Source: DASTQL01 sp035761805
GTDB lineage: Bacteria; Actinomycetota; Actinomycetes; Jiangellales; Jiangellaceae
Direction of reading: 5' to 3'
NCBI GenBank assembly: GCA_035761805.1
Contig: DASTQL010000129.1
Location: forward strand, 1 to 18,967
DNA length: 18,967 nucleotides
Below are positions 1-7,512 of the stretch, piece after piece. Under the pieces are notes generated by a model. The model saw only the letters and a program-made list of their open reading frames with translations. It searched no databases and was not told where the DNA came from. The stretch's first letter is position 1. Each line of letters opens with the position of its first letter. A program made the position numbers and the translations under genes.

Positions 1-625
1 CGGTCACGGTCTGCGCGGCCGCGAGCTGACGGCTCCAACGCCGGGCGACCCACCGCAACGGGTGCGGGATCGGTTCGACGGTGCCGAGGTCGGGACAGGT
101 GCCGACCACCACCTCGCAGCCGTGCTCTCGCAGCCGGCGGACCGCCTCTGCAAGCGGTCGTACCGACACCGACGGCCGCACCTTGTGGGTGACGTCGTTT
201 GCGCCGACCATGATCAGTGCGGCGTGCGGCGCCAGCGGCAGGGCCAGCTCGACCTGCGTGGCCAGGCCACGGGTCTCGGCCCCGACGACGGCGAGGTTGG
301 TCAGGTCGACCGGCCGCCCGGCGATCTCCGCGAGCCCGGCTGCGACGAGAGCACCCGGCGTCTCGTCCGGGCCGTCGACCCCCAGTCCGGCCGCGGTCGA
401 GTCACCGAGCACGACAAGCCGCAGGGGCTCGCCCTCACCGGTGCCGTAGCGCCCGTCGGCCGGAGGCGGCTCACCTTGCGGCGTGCCGATCGCGCGGCGG
501 GCCAGCCGGGCCTCGACGACCATCAGGCCGTACAGCCCGGCACCGGCCGCACCCACGCCACCACCGCCGTACGCAGCGGCGGTGGCGAACCGGCGCGCTG
601 CCCGCGCACTGGGGAGACCGGTCAC
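1..625 (-). CDS. SGNH/GDSL-family hydrolase (3' end outside window)
   Basis: About 208 residues are visible from the GTG at 625; the C-terminus lies beyond the window. The N-terminus is arginine-rich and is followed by a glycine/alanine-rich hydrophobic stretch (about residues 14-37), which suggests a membrane anchor or uncleaved signal. Block I of the SGNH fold is VVLGDSTAAGLG (catalytic Ser76 in GDS), and block III is GAND at 141-144. The block V Asp/His pair is not in view. Family members are serine esterases or lipases. In mycobacteria an SGNH hydrolase (Rv1075c) lies close to cbs, and the same neighbourhood is seen here. No Shine-Dalgarno precedes the GTG; a TAGAGT box lies exactly 6 nt upstream, so the mRNA is probably leaderless. 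An ATG two bases upstream is followed at once by TGA and cannot be the start. The substrate is unknown. Confidence 0.85.
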   Translation of the reverse strand, partial: MTGLPSARAARRFATAAAYGGGGVGAAGAGLYGLMVVEARLARRAIGTPQGEPPPADGRYGTGEGEPLRLVVLGDSTAAGLGVDGPDETPGALVAAGLAEIAGRPVDLTNLAVVGAETRGLATQVELALPLAPHAALIMVGANDVTHKVRPSVSVRPLAEAVRRLREHGCEVVVGTCPDLGTVEPIPHPLRWVARRWSRQLAAAQTVT

Positions 626-631
626 ATGCGG

Positions 632-637
632 ACTCTA
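632..637 (-). promoter_or_regulatory. Candidate -10 box of SGNH hydrolase (leaderless)
   Basis: TAGAGT on the minus strand fits the actinobacterial TANNNT -10 consensus. It ends 6 nt before the GTG start, so transcription would begin at or next to the start codon. No Shine-Dalgarno is present. No convincing -35 is visible; its expected position falls on the cbs -10 box. Confidence 0.5.
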
Positions 638-656
638 GCCCGCGGATCCGACCGCC

Positions 657-662
657 TAGGCT
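657..662 (+). promoter_or_regulatory. Candidate -10 box of cbs (leaderless)
   Basis: TAGGCT fits TANNNT and ends 7 nt before the cbs GTG at 670, the spacing expected for a leaderless transcript. The 7 nt between hold no purine-rich ribosome binding site. The expected -35 position (about 633-639) overlaps the -10 box of the divergent hydrolase gene. Confidence 0.5.
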
Positions 663-669
663 GACTTTC

Positions 670-2034
670 GTGCAGTACTACGACAGTGTCGTCGACCTCG
701 TGGGCAACACCCCTCTCGTCCGGCTGAAGTCCGTCGCGGAGGGCATCCGCGCCACCGTGCTGGCCAAGGTGGAGTACCTCAACCCCGGCGGCTCCGTGAA
801 GGACCGCATCGCGGTACGGATGGTGGAGGACGCCGAGCGCTCGGGCGAGCTGAAGCCGGGCGGGACGATCGTCGAGCCGACGAGCGGCAACACGGGGATC
901 GGCCTGGCGCTGGTCGCCCAGCAGCGCGGCTACCGGTGCGTCTTCGTCTGCCCTGACAAGGTCAGCGAGGACAAGCGCAACGTGCTGCGCGCCTACGGCG
1001 CCCAGGTCGTGGTGTGCCCGACCGCCGTGCCGCCGGACCACCCGGACTCCTACTACAGCGTCTCCGATCGGTTGACCCGGGAGATCGACGGGGCCTGGAA
1101 GCCCGACCAGTACTCCAACCCCGCCAACCCGCGGTCGCACTACGAGACCACCGGCCCGGAGATCTGGCAGCAGACCGACGGGCGCGTCACGCACTTCGTG
1201 GTGGGGATCGGGACCGGCGGCACGATCTCGGGGGCCGGTCGCTACCTCAAGGAGATCTCCGACGGCCGGGTCCGGGTCGTCGGCGCCGACCCGGAGGGGT
1301 CGGTCTACTCGGGCGGGACCGGCCGGCCGTACCTTGTCGAGGGCGTCGGCGAGGACTTCTGGCCGGTGACCTACGACCGTGACGTCGCCGACGAGATCGT
1401 CGCCGTGTCGGACAAGGACTCCTTCGAGATGACCCGGCGGCTGGCCCGGGAGGAGGGCCTGCTCGTCGGGGGGTCGTGCGGGATGGCGGTCGTCGCAGCC
1501 CTGCGGATCGCCGAGCGGGCCGCTCCGGACGACGTCGTCGTGGTGCTGCTGCCTGACGGGGGGCGCGGCTACCTGTCCAAGGTCTTCGACGACGACTGGA
1601 TGGCCTCGTACGGCTTCATCGCCGCGGCGGAGGGCACGACCGTGGGCGACGTGCTGCGGCGAAAGTCCGGCGACATGCCGGCGCTGGTGCACACGCACCC
1701 CAACGAGACGGTCGCCCAGGCCGTGGCGATCCTGCGGGAGTACGCGGTGTCGCAGATGCCCGTCGTCCGCGCCGAACCACCGGTCATGGCCGCGGAGATC
1801 GCCGGGGCGGTCAGCGAGCGGCACCTACTCGACGCCCTCTTCTCCGGTCGCGCGAGCCTGACGGACCCGGTCGGCGCCCACATGGAGGAACCGCTCCAGG
1901 TGGTGGGTTCCGGCGAGGCCGCCGCGTCCGCCGTGAAGTCGCTGGAGACCGCCGACGCCGTCGTCGTCCTGGACGACGGCAAGCCGGTCGGCGTGCTCAC
2001 GCGCCAGGACCTGCTCGGCTTCCTGGTGCGCTGA
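670..2034 (+). CDS. cbs: Cystathionine beta-synthase
   Basis: A 454-residue PLP enzyme that condenses serine with homocysteine to cystathionine, the first step of reverse transsulfuration. It belongs to fold type II. The PLP lysine is Lys44 in NPGGSVKDR. The substrate loop is PTSGNTG (residues 70-76), and the phosphate-binding glycine loop is GIGTGGT (about 179-185). Residues from about 325 to the end form a tandem CBS-domain (Bateman) module, which in this family carries out regulation. There is no N-terminal haem domain, as is usual in bacteria. The length is close to mycobacterial Cbs (Rv1077). The reading frame stays open far upstream, but homology begins at MQYYDSVVDLVGNTPL, and the GTG at 670 follows a leaderless-type -10 box. 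The usual actinobacterial partner metB is not downstream. O-acetylserine-dependent cysteine synthase activity is the main alternative, but the C-terminal CBS pair argues for Cbs. Confidence 0.95.
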   Translation: MQYYDSVVDLVGNTPLVRLKSVAEGIRATVLAKVEYLNPGGSVKDRIAVRMVEDAERSGELKPGGTIVEPTSGNTGIGLALVAQQRGYRCVFVCPDKVSEDKRNVLRAYGAQVVVCPTAVPPDHPDSYYSVSDRLTREIDGAWKPDQYSNPANPRSHYETTGPEIWQQTDGRVTHFVVGIGTGGTISGAGRYLKEISDGRVRVVGADPEGSVYSGGTGRPYLVEGVGEDFWPVTYDRDVADEIVAVSDKDSFEMTRRLAREEGLLVGGSCGMAVVAALRIAERAAPDDVVVVLLPDGGRGYLSKVFDDDWMASYGFIAAAEGTTVGDVLRRKSGDMPALVHTHPNETVAQAVAILREYAVSQMPVVRAEPPVMAAEIAGAVSERHLLDALFSGRASLTDPVGAHMEEPLQVVGSGEAAASAVKSLETADAVVVLDDGKPVGVLTRQDLLGFLVR

Positions 2035-2058
2035 CGCCCCTCCCGTACGGGCAGGGCG
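2035..2058 (+). terminator. Candidate terminator hairpin after cbs
   Basis: A 24-bp inverted repeat starts directly after the cbs stop codon. Each 12-nt arm matches the other except at two adjacent central positions, and the centre is the perfect palindrome CCCGTACGGG. It is strongly GC-rich with no T-tract, as is common for actinobacterial terminators. It could instead be a protein-binding palindrome. Confidence 0.35.
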
Positions 2059-2323
2059 CCCCGCGCGCCTGAGCGAGCGGGCTCCGTCTCGTACCGGGAG
2101 ATCGGGTCTGGCGTGCTGGGCTCGACGGTCGTACCGTGTGGTCCGCGGGTCCGGCACGATGACCTGTCCGAAGAGCCGACGAGCGGGTGTGACGTCGGTC
2201 GCGCGGATTCAGAGTCGCTCCCGAGTTGTCTCGGCCGGGCCCGCCCAACCTGTTCTGAACCGTCCTCTCCGGGACGCATCCCGCCGTCGACCGGCTGTCG
2301 GCGCCCCCTCGTACGGTGGCGTC
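2059..2323. other. Intergenic region without a recognisable gene
   Basis: About 265 bp between cbs and the HTH_42 gene. The frame of the downstream gene stays open through part of it, but the translation is arginine/serine-rich and resembles no family. Apart from the hairpin at its left edge and the -10 box at 2312-2317, I see no RNA structure, repeat or coding signal. Confidence 0.5.
2312..2317 (+). promoter_or_regulatory. Candidate -10 box of HTH_42 gene (leaderless)
   Basis: TACGGT fits TANNNT and ends 6 nt before the GTG at 2324. No Shine-Dalgarno sequence precedes that GTG. This spacing supports both the chosen start and leaderless translation. Confidence 0.4.
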
Positions 2324-3424
2324 GTGGCGGTCTCTGTGTCGCGGTCCCAGGTGCTGGCCTTCCGGGTGCGGGCCCAGCAGCTGGACCGGCCCGCCGGGAA
2401 GCTCGGCGACACGGCGGTCCTCGACATCGGCGTGCAGGACACCGGGCCCGACGGTGCCCCCTGGGCCCTGGCGATCCGTGGCGTCGACGTGGCTGCGCTG
2501 CCGGACGACGCCCTCAGCCTGGTGTGGACGATCCGCGGCGCCCCGCACCTCTACCGGCGGGCGGACCTGCCGGCGGTCGCCGCCGCGGTGGAGCCGTTCT
2601 CCGACGCCGACGCCGGCAAGCGGATCTTCGACGCCTCGAAGCCGCTCAAGGCGGCCGGGATCTCCAACCTCGCCGCCCTCGATGCCGTCGCGGCGGCCAT
2701 GCGCTCGATCGTGACCGCGCCGATGGTCAAGGGCGAGGTTTCGACGGCGCTGACGGCGGTCATGGACCCTCCCTACCTGCGATGGTGCCGTCCGTGCCAG
2801 GCAACGCACCTGTACGAGCAGCCCTTCCGGCTCGCCGCCCTGCGCGCCGGGCTGGAGCTCGAGCCGGGGACGTCGCCGCCGGTCCTGCGCCCGGTCCCCG
2901 GCTTCACTCCCGCGGCGACCACGCCCGAACGGTACGACGTGGTGCGCGCCTACCTGCGGCTGCTCGGGCCGGCGACGCAGAAGCACGTGGCCGACTACCT
3001 CGACGCGCCGGTCAAGGACGTACGGCGGCGCTGGCCGGCCGACGCCGTCGATGTGTCCCTCGAGGGCGAGACCCGGTGGGTGCTCGCCGAGGACGAGCCG
3101 CGACTCCTCGACGGGGAGGTCGACGTGGTCCGGCTGCTCGGTCCGTTCGACCTGTTCCTGCAGGCGAAGGACCGCCCGCTGCTGGTCGACGACCCGGTGC
3201 GGGCGAAGGAGCTGTGGCCGGTGCTCGGCCGGCCCGGCGCCGTCCTCGTCGACGGCGCGCTCATCGGGACCTGGCGGCCGCGCAAGGCGGGCAAGAGGCT
3301 CACCGTCCTGGTCCACCCGTGGGAGCCGATGCCGCCGGCCCGCCGCGAGGCGGTCGAGCAGCAGGCGGAGCGGCTCGCCGCCCATCGCGGTGTCGACCTC
3401 GCGGGAGTGGACTACGCGACCTGA
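2324..3424 (+). CDS. Winged-helix DNA-binding (HTH_42, YcaQ/AlkZ-type) protein
   Basis: A 366-residue protein. The N-terminus (SQVLAFRVRAQQLDRP), the segment DIGVQDTG near residue 41, and the C-terminal block with DGALIGTWRPRKAGKRLTV are typical of HTH_42 proteins. Their characterised members, AlkZ and YcaQ/AlkX, are DNA glycosylases that unhook interstrand crosslinks or remove bulky alkyl adducts. Those enzymes rely on a Gln-hydrophobic-Gln motif; here the matching place seems to read G-V-Q, so only the second Gln is present. Glycosylase activity is therefore uncertain. The protein carries no signal peptide and should act in the cytoplasm on DNA. The GTG at 2324 was chosen because the family homology starts there and a -10 box lies 6 nt upstream; an earlier in-frame start would add about 60 unrelated residues. 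It is transcribed on its own and is convergent with the next gene. Confidence 0.8.
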   Translation: MAVSVSRSQVLAFRVRAQQLDRPAGKLGDTAVLDIGVQDTGPDGAPWALAIRGVDVAALPDDALSLVWTIRGAPHLYRRADLPAVAAAVEPFSDADAGKRIFDASKPLKAAGISNLAALDAVAAAMRSIVTAPMVKGEVSTALTAVMDPPYLRWCRPCQATHLYEQPFRLAALRAGLELEPGTSPPVLRPVPGFTPAATTPERYDVVRAYLRLLGPATQKHVADYLDAPVKDVRRRWPADAVDVSLEGETRWVLAEDEPRLLDGEVDVVRLLGPFDLFLQAKDRPLLVDDPVRAKELWPVLGRPGAVLVDGALIGTWRPRKAGKRLTVLVHPWEPMPPARREAVEQQAERLAAHRGVDLAGVDYAT

Positions 3425-3457
3425 GCGACCTCCGACCCGTTTCGGCCCGGCGCGACG

Positions 3458-4171
3458 TCAGCCCAGGTGGGTCCTGAGGAACGCCACGATCCGGCGCCGA
3501 GCGTCCTGCGCCGACGATTCGTGGTACTCCGCGTGGGTCACCCGCCCCATCACCTGCAGCAGGGCCGGGACCTCGCCGGGACCGTGGTCGTTGAGGAACG
3601 CGTGCCCCGCGTCGGGGTACTCCTTGACGTCGTGCGGGGTCCCGGTCGACTCCAGTGCGGCCTCGAGGCGGGCGGCTGCCCCGCGCAGGGAGCGATCCCG
3701 ACCCCCGTAGCTGCCGACGACCGGGCAGGCGCCCTCGAAGAACGCGCCGGCGTCCCTGGGCACCCGGGCGTAGTTCGCGCCCACCGCGTCGACGCCCGGT
3801 CGCGGGGCCAGCAGGAGCGCGAAGTCCCCGCCGATGCAGAAGCCGATCACGCCCACCCGACCGGAACAGGACGGCTGTTCCGTCAGCCAGCGGCGGACCG
3901 CCTCGATCTGGTCGAACACCCGCCCCTGACGGCGCCGGTAGGCGCGGAAGGTCGACCGCAGGCACCTCAGCAGCGTGCCGCCGTCGAAGAGGTCCGGCGC
4001 GGCGACGAGGAAGCCCTCGCCGGCGAGCCAGTCGGCCTGTCTGCGCAGGTCGTCGCACATCCCCGCGACGTCGTGCACCACCACGACGCCGGGCCACGGA
4101 CCTGGGTCGGCCGGCTCGGCGACGTACATGGTCAGGGGACCGGTGGGAGCGGTGACCTCGACCATGGCCAT
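3458..4171 (-). CDS. Dienelactone hydrolase family alpha/beta hydrolase
   Basis: A 237-residue cytoplasmic alpha/beta hydrolase. The nucleophile elbow GFCIGG places Cys112 where dienelactone hydrolases have their catalytic cysteine. Asp159 (GGRDRSL) and His190 (DAGHAF) complete the triad. The N-terminal VVVVHDVAG carries Asp where classical enzymes have Glu36 (HEIFG-like). Classical members open the lactone ring of dienelactones in chloroaromatic breakdown, but most genomic homologues act on unknown esters or lactones. No aromatic-pathway gene is nearby, so the substrate is open. The ATG at 4171 has a GGAG 7 nt upstream; a second ATG at 4165 is also possible. The gene is convergent with the HTH_42 gene (33 bp between stops, no clear hairpin). 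It is divergent from the VOC-sigma pair across 184 bp containing a perfect inverted repeat. Confidence 0.88.
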   Translation of the reverse strand: MAMVEVTAPTGPLTMYVAEPADPGPWPGVVVVHDVAGMCDDLRRQADWLAGEGFLVAAPDLFDGGTLLRCLRSTFRAYRRRQGRVFDQIEAVRRWLTEQPSCSGRVGVIGFCIGGDFALLLAPRPGVDAVGANYARVPRDAGAFFEGACPVVGSYGGRDRSLRGAAARLEAALESTGTPHDVKEYPDAGHAFLNDHGPGEVPALLQVMGRVTHAEYHESSAQDARRRIVAFLRTHLG

Positions 4172-4253
4172 GGGTGCGCTCCGTCGGGTGGCAGGCTCAG
4201 CAGGACTGCACACCCGATGCTGGCACGGGCGGGCGAGCTCCCGGCCACGCCAC

Positions 4254-4275
4254 ACTCATCGGCGGACCGATGAGT
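4254..4275. promoter_or_regulatory. Perfect 22-bp inverted repeat, candidate operator
   Basis: Two perfect 9-bp arms (ACTCATCGG and CCGATGAGT) flank a 4-nt spacer CGGA. It lies about 80 bp from both divergent starts (hydrolase and VOC). The geometry suits a dimeric regulator of the TetR or MarR kind. A small hairpin in RNA is possible but it sits far from either stop codon. No regulator of that kind is encoded in this window. Confidence 0.5.
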
Positions 4276-4343
4276 TCCGGCGCGGGGCGACGTTGAACCT
4301 CCTGAACGCACCACGACAGCCGAGGCGCCACACGCCTCCGTAC

Positions 4344-4350
4344 GAGGAGG
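4344..4350 (+). promoter_or_regulatory. Strong Shine-Dalgarno of VOC gene
   Basis: GAGGAGG lies 5 nt before the ATG at 4356. It fixes the start, because the frame remains open far upstream on the same strand. Confidence 0.8.
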
Positions 4351-4355
4351 ACCGC

Positions 4356-4772
4356 ATGGACTGGAAGCTCGAGGTCGTCGTCGTCCCCGTGACGGACGTC
4401 GACCGCGCGAAGGAGTTCTACGTCGACACCCTCGGGTTCCGGCTCGACACCGACCACAGGGCCGGCGACGCATTCCGGGTGGTGCAGGTGACGCCGCCTG
4501 GGTCGTCCTGCTCCATCACCTTCGGCAAGGGCTTGGGTGACGGAGAACCCGGATCGGTCAAGGGCACCCATCTCGTGGTCGAGGACATCGAGGCGGCACA
4601 CGCGCATCTCGAGGCCGGTGGCGTGGCGAACAGCGGGATCCAGCACTTCGCCGACGGTGGGATGACCCCTGGCCCCGACCCAGATGGCCGGGACTACGGC
4701 TCCTACGTCTTCTTCGAGGACCCCGACGGCAACTCCTTCGCCGTCCAGCAGGTGAGGCGTCCGCTGCGGTGA
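4356..4772 (+). CDS. VOC (glyoxalase/bleomycin-resistance fold) protein
   Basis: 138 residues, one two-module VOC fold. The first module has VVVPVTDVDRAKEFYVDTLGF (residues 7-28), and the second ends in FFEDPDGNSF (119-128), both typical. The usual metal ligands seem largely lost: the first beta-strand has Val where enzymes carry His, and the residue after DPDGN normally used as Glu is replaced (SFAVQQ). A metal-dependent lyase or dioxygenase activity is therefore doubtful; ligand binding is more likely. The stop codon overlaps the start of the ECF sigma gene by 4 nt (GTGA), so the two are translationally coupled. That suggests the VOC protein works with, or in the regulon of, the sigma factor. 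Confidence 0.88.
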   Translation: MDWKLEVVVVPVTDVDRAKEFYVDTLGFRLDTDHRAGDAFRVVQVTPPGSSCSITFGKGLGDGEPGSVKGTHLVVEDIEAAHAHLEAGGVANSGIQHFADGGMTPGPDPDGRDYGSYVFFEDPDGNSFAVQQVRRPLR

Positions 4773-5755
4773 CCGCCAGCCCGCTCGTCGACGAGGAGTT
4801 CGAGGCGCTGACCGGCCCGTACCGGCGGGAGCTGCACGTCCACTGCTACCGGATGCTCGCGTCCTACGACGACGCCGACGACGCCGCCCAGGAGACCTAC
4901 CTGAGGGCCTGGCGCAGCCGGGAGACCTTCGACGGGCAGCGGCTGCGGGCCTGGCTGTACCGCATCGCCACCAACGTCTGCACCGACATGATCCGGGCCC
5001 GGCGCCGCCGGGTCCCGGAGCTGCACTCCTTCGCCGAGGTGGGCTGGCTCACCCCGTACCCCGACCGGCTCCTCGACGAGGTCGCCGCCGCCGACGCGGG
5101 GCCGGACGCCGTGGCCGTGGCTCGCGAGACGATCGAGCTGGCCTTCCTGACAGCGCTGCAGGTGCTGCCCCCGCGGCAGCGGGCGGCCCTGGTCGCTCGC
5201 GAGGTGCTCGGGCTGCCTGCGGCAGAGACGGCGGAGCTGCTGGACACCAGCGTGGCCGCGGCCAACAGCGCGCTGCAGCGGGCGCGGGAGACCATGAAGC
5301 GGCACCTGCCGTCGCACCGCGCCGACTGGACCGCGCCGCCGCCCGGTCCGCACGAACGCCGACTGCTCGAGGGCTTCATCGACGCCCACGAGCGATGCGA
5401 TGCCGAAGCGGCGCTGGCGATCGCCGCCACCGACCTGCGGGTCACCATGCCGCCGGCGGGGATGTGCTTCGACGGGCTGGACGCGGTTGCCCCGCTCATC
5501 GAGCGGGCACTCGGCCGCGACCGGGACGGCGACTGGCGGCTGGTCCCAACCTTCGCCAACCGGATGCCCACCGCCGCCAGCTACCTGCGGCGACCGGGAG
5601 ACAGCCGGTTCCGCGCGTTCAAGCTCGACGTGCTGCGCGTGCACGATGGGGCCATCGTCGAGATCACGACGTTCGGGCCGGAGCTGTTCACGGCGCTCGG
5701 GTTGCCCGACGTGCTTCCGGCCTCGATCTCGGCACCGTCGTCTCCGCCTCGTTGA
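4769..5755 (+). CDS. ECF sigma factor with SnoaL-like C-terminal domain (SigG type)
   Basis: 328 residues. Region sigma-2 covers about 15-80 (YRMLASYDDADDAAQETYLRAW, then RLRAWLYRIATNVCTD), and sigma-4 covers about 135-190 (LPPRQRAALVAREVLGL, then SVAAANSALQRAR). The linker motif WLTPYPDRLLDE is characteristic of the SigG/TIGR02960 group. Residues about 200-320 form a SnoaL-like domain, ending GPELFTALGLPDVLP. In related groups with this domain (for example ECF41) the extension replaces an anti-sigma factor and tunes activity. No anti-sigma gene is present here. The GTG start lies in the stop of the VOC gene (GTGA overlap), so translation is probably coupled. The signal and target promoters cannot be read from the window. 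Confidence 0.9.
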   Translation: MTASPLVDEEFEALTGPYRRELHVHCYRMLASYDDADDAAQETYLRAWRSRETFDGQRLRAWLYRIATNVCTDMIRARRRRVPELHSFAEVGWLTPYPDRLLDEVAAADAGPDAVAVARETIELAFLTALQVLPPRQRAALVAREVLGLPAAETAELLDTSVAAANSALQRARETMKRHLPSHRADWTAPPPGPHERRLLEGFIDAHERCDAEAALAIAATDLRVTMPPAGMCFDGLDAVAPLIERALGRDRDGDWRLVPTFANRMPTAASYLRRPGDSRFRAFKLDVLRVHDGAIVEITTFGPELFTALGLPDVLPASISAPSSPPR

Positions 5756-5759
5756 TCAC

Positions 5760-5779
5760 CGGTGTTCGCCCGGGCACCG
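5760..5779. terminator. Candidate bidirectional terminator hairpin
   Basis: An 8-bp stem (CGGTGTTC with GGGCACCG, two G-T wobbles when read on the + strand) and a 4-nt loop start 4 nt after the sigma-factor stop. It lies between convergent genes (sigma factor and GH13), the right place to end both transcripts. There is no T-tract, so it is only a candidate. Confidence 0.35.
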
Positions 5780-5826
5780 CGAGCGGGTCCGGTCGGACAC
5801 CGATGGTCAATCGGAGGCCGTCACCG

Positions 5827-7512
5827 CTATCGGAGCCGATGTAGCCACACGGCGCAATCACGCGGCAGCCGGTGACCGTCCAAGGGGGAGCTCGACAGCA
5901 AGGGCCTGCCGTGGTCACGAAGGTCGACTGGCTGGTCGCCGAAGTTCACCAGGCAGCGGAACGTCTCGCCGCGGTCGAAGCCCAGGACCTGCCCTGGTGC
6001 GGGGACCCAGGTCAGGCCGTCGGTCCGCAGGTCCGGCAGGTGCCGGCGGTGCCGCAGCGCGGCCAGGTAGAGGGTGAGCATGGCCTCGGGGTCGGCCGTC
6101 TGCACCTCCACCGACAGCCGCGCCCACTCCGCCGGTTGGGGCAACCACGGTGTCGATCCCTCCGGGCCGAAGCCGTACGGGGGCTTGTCCCCGCCCCACG
6201 GGATTGGCACCCGGCAGCCGTCGCGCCCAGGCGCGGCACCGCGGGAGCGCCGCCACGTGGGGTCTCGGCGTACGTGCGGGGGCAGGTCCTCCACCTCGGG
6301 CAGGCCGAGCTCCTCGCCCTGGTAGAGGTAGGCGGAGCCGGGCAGGGCCAGGGCTAGCAGGGTGGCGGCGCGAGCCCGGCGGGTGCCCAGCGCCACGTCG
6401 CTGGCCCCGCCGGTGCGGTCGTGGCCCATGGTGGCGGCGGCGGTGTGCACTCGCCCGTACCGGGTGACGTGCCGGGTCTCGTCGTGGCTGGACAGCACCC
6501 AGGTCGGCGGTGCACCGACCGGGGTGAGGGCCTCGAGGGTCGCGTCGACGACCCGGCGGAGCGACGGGCCGTCCCACGGGGCCTTGAGGAAGTCGAAGTT
6601 GAAGGCCGTGTGCATCTCGTCCGGTCGCAGGTACCGGCTGAGCCGCTCCGGGGAGCTGACCACCGCCTCGGCGACGAACACGCGGTCCCCGTCGTAGCCG
6701 TCGACGAGCGCCCGCCAACGCCGCAGGATGTCGTGCACGGCCTCGACGTCCCAGTGCGGGCTGTCCTCCCAGAGGTGTGAGTCGAAGCCTGCACCGGCGT
6801 GGTGGCCGGCGTCGGGGAGCCCTGGATGCTTCGCCATCGCGGGGGCGGCGTCGACCCGGATGCCGTCCACTCCGCGGTCCAACCAGAAGCGCAGCACCTC
6901 GTCGACGTCGTCGGCCACTCCGGGGTGGGTCCAGTCGAGGTCGGGCTGCTCCGGGGCGAACAGGTGCAGGTACCACTGGCCGGGGCGGCCGTCCGGCTCG
7001 ACGACGCGGGTCCAGGCGGGACCGCCGAAGGCACTGATCCAGTCGTTCGGCGGCCGTTCCCCGCCGGGCCCGCGGCCGTCCCGGAAGAAGTAGCGGGCTC
7101 GCTCCGGAGAACCGGGGCCGCCAGCAAGCGCCCTGGCGAACCACGGGTGCTCGGCCGACGTGTGGTTGGCGACGAGGTCGATGATCACCCGGAGCCCGAG
7201 CGCGTGGGCCTCGCTGAGCAGCGCGTCGGCGTCTGCCAGTGTCCCGAACACCGGGTGGATGTCGCAGTAGTCGCTGACGTCGTAGCCGCCGTCGGCCATC
7301 GGGGACGGGTACCACGGTGCGATCCACAGTGCGTCGACGCCCAGGTCGGCCAGATAGGGCAGGCGGTCGCGCAGGCCCCCGAGATCCCCGATCCCGTCAC
7401 CGTCCGCGTCGGCGAAGCTCCGCAGGTACACCTCGTACACGACGGCGTCCCGCCACCACGGCCGGCGGACATCCGGCGACCGGGTGGCGGGACCGGGCTG
7501 GACGGGCCTCAC
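5827..7512 (-). CDS. GH13 alpha-glucosidase (AglA-type)
   Basis: 561 residues without a signal peptide, so cytoplasmic. The TIM barrel starts at WWRDAVVYEVYLRSF (about 19-33). GH13 region I is DLVANHTS (112-119). Region II is GIRVDAAP with nucleophile Asp221, region III is FVAEAVV with acid/base Glu282, and region IV is LSSHDETR with Asp344. Region IV has Ser where most members carry Asn before His. The closest known type is the alpha-glucosidase of actinobacterial and rhizobial agl loci, acting on maltose, sucrose or trehalose-like sugars; the exact substrate is not readable. The GTG at 7512 overlaps the stop of the binding-protein gene by 4 nt (GTGA), giving translational coupling. The frame is open for another 390 nt upstream, but that part lies inside the binding-protein gene and shows no GH13 homology. 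Confidence 0.92.
   Translation of the reverse strand: MRPVQPGPATRSPDVRRPWWRDAVVYEVYLRSFADADGDGIGDLGGLRDRLPYLADLGVDALWIAPWYPSPMADGGYDVSDYCDIHPVFGTLADADALLSEAHALGLRVIIDLVANHTSAEHPWFARALAGGPGSPERARYFFRDGRGPGGERPPNDWISAFGGPAWTRVVEPDGRPGQWYLHLFAPEQPDLDWTHPGVADDVDEVLRFWLDRGVDGIRVDAAPAMAKHPGLPDAGHHAGAGFDSHLWEDSPHWDVEAVHDILRRWRALVDGYDGDRVFVAEAVVSSPERLSRYLRPDEMHTAFNFDFLKAPWDGPSLRRVVDATLEALTPVGAPPTWVLSSHDETRHVTRYGRVHTAAATMGHDRTGGASDVALGTRRARAATLLALALPGSAYLYQGEELGLPEVEDLPPHVRRDPTWRRSRGAAPGRDGCRVPIPWGGDKPPYGFGPEGSTPWLPQPAEWARLSVEVQTADPEAMLTLYLAALRHRRHLPDLRTDGLTWVPAPGQVLGFDRGETFRCLVNFGDQPVDLRDHGRPLLSSSPLDGHRLPRDCAVWLHRLR

Noticed and set aside
217..669. Open frame extending cbs upstream by 151 codons
   Set aside because: The extension is Arg/Pro-rich with no family likeness and lies antisense to the clear SGNH hydrolase gene; Cbs homology starts at the GTG at 670.
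622..1824. Long open frame antisense to cbs
   Set aside because: A composition effect of GC-rich DNA: the translation is low-complexity (Arg, Gly, Asp, Val) and the sense strand encodes an unmistakable enzyme.
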